From: Syntrophomonas sp. UBA1376
GTDB taxonomy: Bacteria; Bacillota; Syntrophomonadia; Syntrophomonadales; Syntrophomonadaceae
Reading direction: 5' to 3'
DNA: 6,649 nucleotides
NCBI GenBank assembly: GCA_002305535.1
Contig: DBRE01000097.1
Location: 1-6,649 of the forward strand
The stretch's first letter is position 1, and each line of letters opens with the position of its first letter. Below the pieces are notes generated by a model. It was not told where the DNA came from. It searched no databases and saw nothing but the letters and a program-made list of their open reading frames with translations. The position numbers were made by a program, and so were the translations under genes. Shown here one piece after another: positions 1 to 4,681 of this stretch.

Positions 1-23
1 GCTGTTCTGTTTTATCAAGATCT
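1..23 (-). promoter_or_regulatory. Possible boxA-like antitermination element of an rRNA leader
   Basis: Read on the minus strand the edge carries GATCTTGATAAAACAGAAC. This loosely resembles the boxA and following segment found upstream of 16S rRNA genes in Firmicutes (TCTTTGAAAACTGAACA type), where the NusB/NusE complex binds to stop Rho-dependent termination. The match is imperfect in the TCTTTGA core. The call rests mainly on its place after three rRNA-type promoters pointing the same way. The 16S gene itself is not in the window. Confidence 0.3.
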
Positions 24-25
24 GT

Positions 26-45
26 GGTCTTCTTGCTAGAAGACC
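26..45 (-). other. Perfect 8-bp hairpin in the presumed rRNA leader
   Basis: GGTCTTCT and AGAAGACC form a perfect 8-bp stem around a 4-nt loop. No T-run follows on either strand, so it is not an intrinsic terminator. Its position between the promoter closest to the edge and the boxA-like stretch fits a leader structure of an rRNA transcript, but this is inference. Confidence 0.5.
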
Positions 46-86
46 GGCGCTCTTTGGCTTACTGAGCCGTTTGGCGCGCATTGATT

Positions 87-115
87 ATCGTAACATCTTT
101 TGGCTCGTTAGTCAA
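87..115 (-). promoter_or_regulatory. Sigma-A promoter P3 of leftward (probable rRNA) transcription unit
   Basis: On the minus strand, TTGACT (115-110) and TACGAT (92-87) are separated by exactly 17 bp, five of six matches in each hexamer. The expected start is near 80-79, at the beginning of a GCGCGCC stretch. It is the third of three promoters at regular spacing, and its -10 and start region nearly copy those of P2. No open reading frame follows on this strand before the window edge, so a stable RNA outside the window is the likely product. Confidence 0.65.
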
Positions 116-163
116 TGCGGTATTTTATGCCATTTCGCGGCTACCAATCCGGCGCGCTTGACT

Positions 164-192
164 ATCTTACTACCGTCAGACGCTCTCGTCAA
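164..192 (-). promoter_or_regulatory. Sigma-A promoter P2 of leftward (probable rRNA) transcription unit
   Basis: On the minus strand, TTGACG (192-187) lies 17 bp from TAAGAT (169-164). The following AGTCAAGCGCGCC is almost the same as the start region of P3. The -10 is weaker than consensus (four of six). The call depends on the shared spacing and sequence with P3. Confidence 0.55.
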
Positions 193-241
193 CCCGGTAT
201 TTACCCTGTCAAATGCGCTGTCGCCCTGAAGCGCAGAATTT

Positions 242-270
242 ATATTAACATGCCGTGTATACACTGTCAA
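242..270 (-). promoter_or_regulatory. Sigma-A promoter P1 of leftward (probable rRNA) transcription unit, with palindrome in spacer
   Basis: On the minus strand a perfect TTGACA -35 (270-265) is followed after 17 bp by TAATAT (247-242). GCGC follows 7 nt after the -10, as in P2 and P3. The spacer contains the perfect 10-bp palindrome GTGTATACAC (255-264), abutting the -35, a good position for a repressor site. The promoter lies 43 bp beyond the stop codon of yunB, which is transcribed the same way; no terminator is visible between them. Confidence 0.55.
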
Positions 271-312
271 GGAATAATATTTTCTTTTCTAAGCAAGCAA
301 TAATAGAGCGAT

Positions 313-987
313 TCAGGGATTTTGATATCGATCCCGTTGCAGTAATGGATATAATAATTCGGCATTGTCTCCATTCCAACCCACATAAGTATCAGGGACA
401 GAACCGACAATTATGGTCTCAGCTAAAGGTACTACCGCCGAAACCTTAATTTCTTCATCTAAAAAGGGCACTGCGACTTTTATAGTATTCTCAATGTTGA
501 AGTAAATTAAATGACGAGTTTGGTTGATTCCCGCTTGATCAAACTTATTTAACACTGATACATGCACTTGTCCCGCCGGGATTATCCTTACTTTCATGCG
601 CGGACCATAGCCTGCCAGTATTTTAGAGCCGGTAACTTCTCCGAGGGGAATTGCCAGGCTCTGTTCTTCCATGGCATTTAATGATGCTGACACTTCTGTC
701 ACCGTATTGGTCATAATCTTATTAAGTATTATGGTATTGGGTTGAATAAGTACGATCCTTCCCTGATTATCTTTATGAATATCGACTATATCCTGATAAT
801 TGATCTGGGCAACCACTTGCTCATTTACAATCTGGCTTATCTTCTCCGATTGCATCACCTGGGCCCTCGACTTAGCAATTTCCAAGATAGCGGACTTGAG
901 GCGAAAATCCACATATACAAATGAAATTATCACACCGATAATAATCACTAAAGCAAAAGCAGCCGAAAAGTTGAAGCGTGAGGACAT
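313..987 (-). CDS. yunB: Sporulation protein YunB
   Basis: This 224-residue protein matches the YunB family of endospore formers, a mother-cell sporulation protein needed for normal spore formation in Bacillus subtilis; its biochemical role is not established. Seen in the sequence: one N-terminal membrane segment (about residues 8-27), a short helical linker, then the conserved domain. Recognisable family blocks are IPLG (113-116), GPRMKVRIIPAG (128-139), AGINQTRH (152-159) and PLAETIIVGSVPDTYV (187-202). The length is slightly below the roughly 250 residues of the Bacillus protein. The ATG start has a very strong GGAGGTGA site (1001-994) six nucleotides upstream. The gene is divergent from gltX and codirectional with the promoter array at 87-270. 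Family assignment is from recognised motifs; membrane topology (N-in, domain outside) is inferred. Confidence 0.9.
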   Translation of the reverse strand: MSSRFNFSAAFALVIIIGVIISFVYVDFRLKSAILEIAKSRAQVMQSEKISQIVNEQVVAQINYQDIVDIHKDNQGRIVLIQPNTIILNKIMTNTVTEVSASLNAMEEQSLAIPLGEVTGSKILAGYGPRMKVRIIPAGQVHVSVLNKFDQAGINQTRHLIYFNIENTIKVAVPFLDEEIKVSAVVPLAETIIVGSVPDTYVGWNGDNAELLYPLLQRDRYQNP

Positions 988-1009
988 TTTAAATCACCTC
1001 CACTGCTAC

Positions 1010-1039
1010 AATATATGTAAAGTATTTGCAGAGTGTGAA
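1010..1039 (-). promoter_or_regulatory. Candidate yunB promoter
   Basis: On the minus strand, TTCACA (1039-1034) and TATATT (1015-1010), 18 bp apart, match a sigma-A promoter at five of six positions each. The overlapping CATATATT (1017-1010) also resembles the -10 of sigma-E promoters (CATANNNT type), the factor that controls yunB in Bacillus. The -35 for sigma-E is not convincing. Either way, transcription would start just in front of the ribosome-binding site, giving a very short leader. Confidence 0.35.
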
Positions 1040-1065
1040 CACCAAGAAAAACTATTCGGCTGACT

Positions 1066-1093
1066 TTGAAAATTGGAACTGTTTGTATAGACT
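1066..1093 (+). promoter_or_regulatory. Weak candidate gltX promoter
   Basis: TTGAAA (1066-1071) and TAGACT (1088-1093) are 16 bp apart, five and four matches to consensus. The position, about 20 bp ahead of the start codon, would give a short leader. No T-box or other leader structure is visible in the 126 bp between yunB and gltX. Confidence 0.25.
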
Positions 1094-1100
1094 AGTAGCG

Positions 1101-1108
1101 AGGAGTGA
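1101..1108 (+). promoter_or_regulatory. Ribosome-binding site that fixes the gltX start at TTG 1114
   Basis: AGGAGTGA lies five nucleotides before TTG at 1114. It overlaps the alternative in-frame GTG at 1105, which has no upstream purine-rich site of its own. The same octamer precedes the small gene at 3035. Confidence 0.75.
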
Positions 1109-1113
1109 GACTA

Positions 1114-2565
1114 TTGCCAAATATACGAGTACGATTTGCACCGAGTCCAACTGGTGCCCTTCATATTGGCGGCGCCCGCACTGCATTGTTCAACTGGCTC
1201 TTTGCCCGTAGCCAAGGAGGTAACTTTGTCCTTCGTTTAGAAGATACGGATCTCAGCCGCTCTACACAGGAGGCTGCAACAGGTATTATTGAGGGTTTAC
1301 AGTGGTTGGGTATCGATTGGGATGAAGGTCCTGATGTAGGCGGGTCACTGGGGCCTTATCGCCAAAGCGAAAGATTGCCGATTTATCAAAAATATATTTC
1401 GGAGCTACTCTCCAGCGGCCATGCTTACCACTGCTTCTGTACTGCCGAAGACTTGGATAATGAAAGAAACCAAGCAGCTGAAAAGAAGGAGAACTATCGT
1501 CATCACTGCCCCTACCTGCATAAAGATGCTGCTTACATTCAAGATTTATTGAAAAGTGGCCAGCCTGCCGTAGTACGCCTGAGGATACCCGAATCCGGTT
1601 CAACTGTGATCCACGATCTCGTGCGGGGCGAGGTTGCCTTTGAAAATCGACTGTTAGACGATATCATTATTCAAAAATCAGATGGCTGGCCTACTTATAA
1701 TTTTGCAGTGGTCATCGATGATCACACAATGCAGATCACGCATGTGATCCGGGCTGAGGAACATCTCTCCAACACGCCTAAGCAAAAACATATATATGAT
1801 GCATTGGGTTGGTCAATGCCTCAATTTGCCCATGTTTCCATGATACTAGCACCTGATCGAAGCAAGTTATCTAAACGGCATGGAGCTACTTCGGTACAGG
1901 AATTCCGTGACTTAGGTTATTTACCCGAGGCTTTGATCAATTACCTGGCTTTATTGGGATGGTCAGCAGGTGAGGAAGCCACATTGCTTTCCCGACAAGA
2001 GTTGTTGGAACAATTCCGATTAGAAAATGTTACCCGCTCAGCTGCTGTATATGACCTGGACAAGTTGACCTGGATGAATGGCAGCTACATCGGCACATCA
2101 TCTCCAGATAGGATTTTGGAATTGCTCTCTCCAGAAGCTTCATCCCGCGGCTGGTGGACTCAGCCTGAGGATGCCTATGCTTTGCGGGTTATACAACTGA
2201 TACAACCTCGCTTGAAGACTGTTTATCAGTTTTTTGAACAGGCTGATTATTTTTTTGAAGAGGTCAACAATTATGATCAAAAGGGCATAGATAAATACTT
2301 CAAGCTAGACAATGCCACGGAAATATTGACTCATGTGGCGTCTATTATTGAAAACACTTCCTTTGATGCCCACTCTTTGGAAGTGGCCTTTCGGCAGCGC
2401 GCCGAAACATTGTCTCTAAAGGCTGCTAGTCTCATTCACCCTGCAAGACTAGCACTAACTGGGCGTACTTCAACACCAGGCCTTTTTGAAGTTATGGCCG
2501 TTTTGGGGCAAAATATCTGCGGTCAGCGCATTCAGGCCGCACAAAAGTTTGTGGCAGCACTGTAA
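1114..2565 (+). CDS. gltX: Glutamyl-tRNA synthetase (class Ic)
   Basis: The enzyme joins glutamate to tRNA-Glu in the cytoplasm with ATP; in most Firmicutes it also charges tRNA-Gln with glutamate for later amidation by GatCAB. The 483-residue product has the usual full length. Numbered from the TTG start, the Rossmann domain carries the HIGH signature as HIGG (17-20) and the KMSKS loop as KLSKR (251-255). A CFC pair (C107, C109) with C132 and H136 looks like the zinc knuckle of the acceptor-binding insertion. The remainder after about 310 fits the helical anticodon-binding part. TTG is preferred over the GTG nine bases earlier because the AGGAGTGA site covers that GTG. The gene is followed, without a terminator, by a tRNA-Gln and a tRNA-Glu gene. 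Whether it discriminates between the two tRNAs, or is one of two paralogues, cannot be read here. Confidence 0.97.
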   Translation: MPNIRVRFAPSPTGALHIGGARTALFNWLFARSQGGNFVLRLEDTDLSRSTQEAATGIIEGLQWLGIDWDEGPDVGGSLGPYRQSERLPIYQKYISELLSSGHAYHCFCTAEDLDNERNQAAEKKENYRHHCPYLHKDAAYIQDLLKSGQPAVVRLRIPESGSTVIHDLVRGEVAFENRLLDDIIIQKSDGWPTYNFAVVIDDHTMQITHVIRAEEHLSNTPKQKHIYDALGWSMPQFAHVSMILAPDRSKLSKRHGATSVQEFRDLGYLPEALINYLALLGWSAGEEATLLSRQELLEQFRLENVTRSAAVYDLDKLTWMNGSYIGTSSPDRILELLSPEASSRGWWTQPEDAYALRVIQLIQPRLKTVYQFFEQADYFFEEVNNYDQKGIDKYFKLDNATEILTHVASIIENTSFDAHSLEVAFRQRAETLSLKAASLIHPARLALTGRTSTPGLFEVMAVLGQNICGQRIQAAQKFVAAL

Positions 2566-2591
2566 GAGATACTAAAAAAACCACCTTTCCT

Positions 2592-2620
2592 TTGACAACT
2601 ATATAGGCCTGTATTATAAT
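2592..2620 (+). promoter_or_regulatory. Perfect-consensus sigma-A promoter of the tRNA-Gln/tRNA-Glu unit
   Basis: TTGACA (2592-2597) and TATAAT (2615-2620) are both perfect and the spacer is exactly 17 bp. Start is expected near 2627, about 20 nt before tRNA-Gln. This is the strongest promoter in the window and fits the high demand for tRNA. It means the tRNAs need not depend on read-through from gltX, which ends 26 bp upstream of the -35. Confidence 0.9.
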
Positions 2621-2628
2621 AATTCTCG

Positions 2629-2643
2629 CCGGGTCAATCCCGG
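2629..2643 (+). other. Small hairpin in the tRNA precursor leader
   Basis: CCGGG and CCCGG pair perfectly around a TCAAT loop in the short leader before tRNA-Gln. The leader also carries CCGGAT (2640-2645), a direct copy of the acceptor-strand CCGGAT (2650-2655). The hairpin would keep this copy from pairing with the tRNA 3' strand. That role is inference. Confidence 0.4.
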
Positions 2644-2647
2644 ATAC

Positions 2648-2721
2648 AGCCGGATGGTGTAGTGGTAGCACGACTGACTCTGGATCAGTTCGCCAGGGTT
2701 CGAATCCTTGTCCGGCTGCCA
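2648..2721 (+). tRNA. tRNA-Gln, anticodon CTG
   Basis: The 74 nt fold as a cloverleaf: 7-bp acceptor AGCCGGA/TCCGGCT, D stem GTGT/GCAC with loop AGTGGTA, perfect anticodon stem ACTGA/TCAGT, loop CTCTGGA with anticodon CTG, 4-nt variable region, T stem CAGGG/CCTTG with loop TTCGAAT. Discriminator G and CCA are encoded. It reads the codon CAG. The first pair is A1-U72, whereas U1-A72 is the usual pair in tRNA-Gln and a known recognition element for GatCAB. Only 3 nt separate it from the next tRNA, so both are one precursor. Confidence 0.96.
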
Positions 2722-2724
2722 TAT

Positions 2725-2800
2725 GGCCCCATCGTCTAGAGGCCTAGGATGCCGCCCTCTCACGGCGGAGACAGGGGTTCGATTCCCCTTGGGGCTACCA
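2725..2800 (+). tRNA. tRNA-Glu, anticodon CTC
   Basis: The 76 nt fold as a cloverleaf: acceptor GGCCCCA/TGGGGCT with a G1-U72 wobble at the end, D stem GTCT/GGAT with the 9-nt loop AGAGGCCTA, anticodon stem CCGCC/GGCGG, loop CTCTCAC with anticodon CTC, T stem AGGGG/CCCCT with loop TTCGATT. Discriminator A and CCA are encoded. It reads GAG. Cotranscribed with tRNA-Gln(CTG); both are the C34 isoacceptors, so the U34 versions reading CAA/GAA must be elsewhere in the genome. Confidence 0.96.
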
Positions 2801-2809
2801 GCATATCCG

Positions 2810-2849
2810 AAACCCAACAGAAGTTTCTTCTGATGGGTTTTTATTTTTT
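2810..2849 (+). terminator. Intrinsic terminator after the tRNA pair
   Basis: AAACCCA and TGGGTTT, then after one A-A mismatch CAGAAG and CTTCTG, form a 13-bp stem with a TTT loop, followed by TTATTTTTT. It ends the tRNA transcript, and gltX read-through transcripts if these exist. Confidence 0.9.
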
Positions 2850-2888
2850 CAGGTGATAGCATATATGATCCTCGTTTTCGGTTTTGAT

Positions 2889-2962
2889 TGCGTATAATTT
2901 AGTGCTACCGTGTTTTTTCCGCGACTTTTAGTATACGCATAAAAACTGTAGGCACCACTAAA
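2889..2962 (+). promoter_or_regulatory. Possible promoter and interleaved inverted repeats ahead of the small gene at 3035
   Basis: A perfect TATAAT (2893-2898) lacks a convincing -35, so any promoter here is weak or needs an activator. It overlaps TGCGTATA (2889-2896), which has a perfect inverted copy TATACGCA (2932-2939). A second pair is interleaved: TTTAGTGCTAC (2898-2908) pairs with GTAG (2948-2951) and CACTAAA (2956-2962), with a 4-nt bulge between them. The order is A-B-A'-B', so the two stems either exclude each other or form a pseudoknot. Function unknown. Confidence 0.3.
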
Positions 2963-3022
2963 ATGGATAAGCTAGGAACAGTAGTGTTAGTATGCTATTA
3001 TCGAGATGATTGTTTTCGAGAT

Positions 3023-3030
3023 AGGAGTGA
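3023..3030 (+). promoter_or_regulatory. Ribosome-binding site that fixes the start of the small gene at 3035
   Basis: AGGAGTGA lies 4 nt before ATG 3035, with 7 nt from the GGAG core. The in-frame ATG at 2963 has no purine-rich site in front of it. The same octamer is used by gltX. Confidence 0.7.
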
Positions 3031-3034
3031 ATAT

Positions 3035-3286
3035 ATGCGTACCCTGGTTGCCACAGCCCTTTCCAATGCCAAAGGAAAAGATATTTTCTGTAAAGCTAAC
3101 AAAGTAACGGATCAGCACGTGAGAACCATCCGCAATACCGATAGAAAACTGTTGGAGGAAGCTGGTTTTACTTTTATTAAAATGCTTTCATTGGAATATC
3201 CCAATGTTAGAGGATATGCTGTTTTTTTTGAGGGGCATTACGATGAAATGGTGAAAGCTCTAAAGCTTGTGGAGAAAGGTTATTAG
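3035..3286 (+). CDS. Small protein of unknown function, 83 residues
   Basis: I do not recognise this family. The frame is open from ATG 2963, but ATG 3035 is preferred because only it has a ribosome-binding site. The 83-residue product begins MRTLVATALS, has no signal peptide or membrane segment, and is rich in charged residues. It contains one cysteine (IFCKANK, about residue 19). The second half (EEAGFTFIKMLSLEYPNVRGYAVFFEG, then HYDEMVKALKLVEKGY) reads like alternating strands and a final amphipathic helix of a compact alpha/beta fold. It is alone between the tRNA terminator and the convergent acyl-CoA dehydrogenase gene, so context gives no function. The long leader with inverted repeats hints at regulation. 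Real gene: likely, from ribosome site and normal amino-acid composition. Confidence 0.65.
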   Translation: MRTLVATALSNAKGKDIFCKANKVTDQHVRTIRNTDRKLLEEAGFTFIKMLSLEYPNVRGYAVFFEGHYDEMVKALKLVEKGY

Positions 3287-3333
3287 TCCTAAAGATTATC
3301 CCAACTGCACCTCCTAAAACTGTTTTCGCTTTT

Positions 3334-3370
3334 AACCGGGGCTTTGCTTCATTGAGAATTCTCCCTGGTT
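3334..3370 (+). terminator. Possible weak terminator after the small gene
   Basis: AACCGGGG and CCCTGGTT form an 8-bp stem (one G-U) around a 21-nt loop. The tail TTTCTATTAGGTTT is only partly T-rich. The short palindrome GAGAATTCTC (3354-3363) lies across the loop and the descending arm. It sits 47 bp beyond the stop codon of the small gene. It has no T-run in the minus direction, so it would not serve the acyl-CoA dehydrogenase operon. Confidence 0.3.
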
Positions 3371-3382
3371 TCTATTAGGTTT

Positions 3383-3448
3383 GCTGGCAGAAGCCGAATA
3401 TGTTTCAGCCCTTCACTTTTCCCCTAGGCACTTTCGACTTCTGCCAGC
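3383..3448. repeat. Long inverted repeat between convergent genes
   Basis: GCTGGCAGAAG (3383-3393) and CTTCTGCCAGC (3438-3448) are perfect 11-bp inverted copies. The stem goes on, after one C-A mismatch, with CGAA (3395-3398) and TTCG (3433-3436), leaving a 34-nt loop. Neither side has a T-run, so it is not a standard terminator. It may be a dispersed palindromic element, a processing or Rho-related 3' structure for the converging transcripts, or a small RNA. The rest of the 215-bp gap (3287-3502) holds nothing else I can name. Confidence 0.6.
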
Positions 3449-3502
3449 GCAATCCACCACTTCCCTTGGTAAAACCAATAAAAAACGATTAGATTTTAAG
3501 TT

Positions 3503-4669
3503 CTAGTATTCGTAGTTAGAGACGTCGCCTTTCCTTAGGCAATTAGCTATAGTTAAGCGCTGGATTTCATTGGTTCCCTCATATATTTGGGTTATCTTGG
3601 CATCACGTAACATACGTTCTACTGGATAATCACGAGTGTAGCCATATCCACCCAATACCTGTACTGCTTCGGTAGTCACTTCCATAGCTACGTCACCGGC
3701 AAAGCATTTAGCAAATGCGCCTTGTCTCTGATAGGATAATCCCTGGTCTTCCCGCCAAGCTACTTCATAAACCAGATTACGCGCTGCTTGTATCTTCATA
3801 GCCATATTGGCCAATTTGAAGGATATGCCTTGATTGGCAAATATGGGTTTTCCAAACTGCTGCCGTTCTAAGGCAAATGCTAGCGCATGGCGATAGGCAC
3901 CTTCAGCAATACCCAAAGCCTGGGCAGCAATACCAACCCGACCGCCATTGAGAACATGCATAGTTTGTTTAAAGCCGTCACCTTCATTGCCTATCAAATT
4001 AGCCGCCGGCACCCGGCAGTCCTCAAACACCAGTTCATAAGTGGCTGAAGAGCGGATCCCTAGTTTCTTCTCCTTCTTACCAAAAGTAAACCCCGGAGTG
4101 CCCTTTTCCACTACGAAATAGCTGCTGTTGCCGTGTTTTTCATCCTTCCCGCCGGTACGAACCAGGATAACGTATATGTCTGCATAGTACCCATTAGTGA
4201 TAAATATTTTGGTACCATTTAATATGTAGTCATCTCCATCTCGAACTGCCGTCATGGCCGTTGCTCCTACATCAGACCCCGCACTGGGTTCAGTCAAACC
4301 CAGCGCTCCCAGACTCTCTCCTGAAGCCAGCCGGGGTAACCAACGCTGTTTTTGTTCTTCGTTGGCCAAATGCAGAATCGGCCAAGTGCACAATGAAGTA
4401 TGAGCTGACAAGGTAACCCCCATGGAAGCACAGTTACGGGATATTTCTTCTACTGCCATGGCGTAGATAAGAGCACCTGCTGCGGTTCCGCCATACTCTT
4501 CGGGCACGATCAATCCGGCCAGGCCTAAATCGGCCATCTTTTTCCAGCATTCCAGATCGAATTCTTCGTTTTCATCTCTTTCTGCGGCACCGGGTTCAAC
4601 TACCTCATCTGAAAAGTCTGCAAAAGTCCGCTTAAAAAGTTTCTGCTCCTCGTTTAGACCAAAGTCCAT
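3503..4669 (-). CDS. Short-chain acyl-CoA dehydrogenase (butyryl-CoA dehydrogenase type)
   Basis: A 388-residue FAD enzyme of the acyl-CoA dehydrogenase family, the length typical of short-chain members. It interconverts butyryl-CoA and crotonyl-CoA, passing electrons to electron-transfer flavoprotein. Seen: N-terminal helical domain (MDFGLNEEQKLFKRTF), the LTEPSAGSD signature (125-133), FITNG in the middle beta domain (156-160), ERQQFGKPI (268-276), GGYGYTRDYPVER (340-352), and QIYEGTNEIQR (361-371) with the expected catalytic base Glu364. No key residue is missing. It is the last gene of the operon, 12 nt after the thiolase stop, so translation is probably coupled. No etf genes follow: the next gene is convergent and no clear terminator is visible downstream. 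Chain-length preference cannot be proved from sequence. Confidence 0.95.
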   Translation of the reverse strand: MDFGLNEEQKLFKRTFADFSDEVVEPGAAERDENEEFDLECWKKMADLGLAGLIVPEEYGGTAAGALIYAMAVEEISRNCASMGVTLSAHTSLCTWPILHLANEEQKQRWLPRLASGESLGALGLTEPSAGSDVGATAMTAVRDGDDYILNGTKIFITNGYYADIYVILVRTGGKDEKHGNSSYFVVEKGTPGFTFGKKEKKLGIRSSATYELVFEDCRVPAANLIGNEGDGFKQTMHVLNGGRVGIAAQALGIAEGAYRHALAFALERQQFGKPIFANQGISFKLANMAMKIQAARNLVYEVAWREDQGLSYQRQGAFAKCFAGDVAMEVTTEAVQVLGGYGYTRDYPVERMLRDAKITQIYEGTNEIQRLTIANCLRKGDVSNYEY

Positions 4670-4674
4670 TATAG

Positions 4675-4681
4675 CCCCCCC
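4675..4681 (-). promoter_or_regulatory. Ribosome-binding site made of a seven-G run
   Basis: Between the thiolase stop (TAA, ending 4682) and the dehydrogenase ATG (4669) there are only 12 nt, GGGGGGGCTATA. The G7 run is the only possible Shine-Dalgarno segment and deviates from GGAGG. It may be weak by itself, with translation relying on ribosomes ending on the thiolase gene. Confidence 0.6.

Larger units (their letters stand above)
116..270 (-). repeat. Two diverged tandem promoter units of 77-78 bp, with a third continuing left
   Basis: Minus-strand units begin at TTGAC in 270, 192 and 115, giving lengths of 78 and 77 bp. Conserved parts are the TTGAC -35, the 17-bp spacer length, TAnnAT, and a GCGC beginning 7-8 nt after the -10. 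A short TAAATACCG / TAAAATACCG motif ends two nucleotides before the next -35. The second and third units are closest: TAAGATAGTCAAGCGCGCC against TACGATAATCAATGCGCGCC. Spacer sequences are not conserved. This suggests an old tandem duplication kept under promoter selection. Confidence 0.55.

Noticed and set aside
115..449. Plus-strand reading frames of 62 and 64 codons near the left end
   Set aside because: No ribosome sites. They lie over the minus-strand promoter array and the 3' end of yunB, and the protein sequences look random.
988..1113. T-box or other amino-acid leader ahead of gltX
   Set aside because: The gap is only 126 bp, shows no T-box core (AGGGTGGNACCGCG type) and no terminator hairpin.
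2492..2862. Two overlapping minus-strand reading frames with GNRTPVSAVRGRHPRPLDDG-like sequence
   Set aside because: They are the antisense of the two tRNA genes, a well-known source of false hypothetical proteins.
3287..3316. Perfect AGGAGGTG on the minus strand at 3315-3308 as a sign of a hidden minus-strand gene
   Set aside because: The only start behind it (TTG GGA TAA) stops after two codons; no coding frame follows.
3460..3486. TTGGTAAAACCAA followed by an A-run as a terminator of the acyl-CoA dehydrogenase operon
   Set aside because: The stem is 5 bp and the A-run lies on the wrong side: for leftward transcription the T-run would precede the stem.
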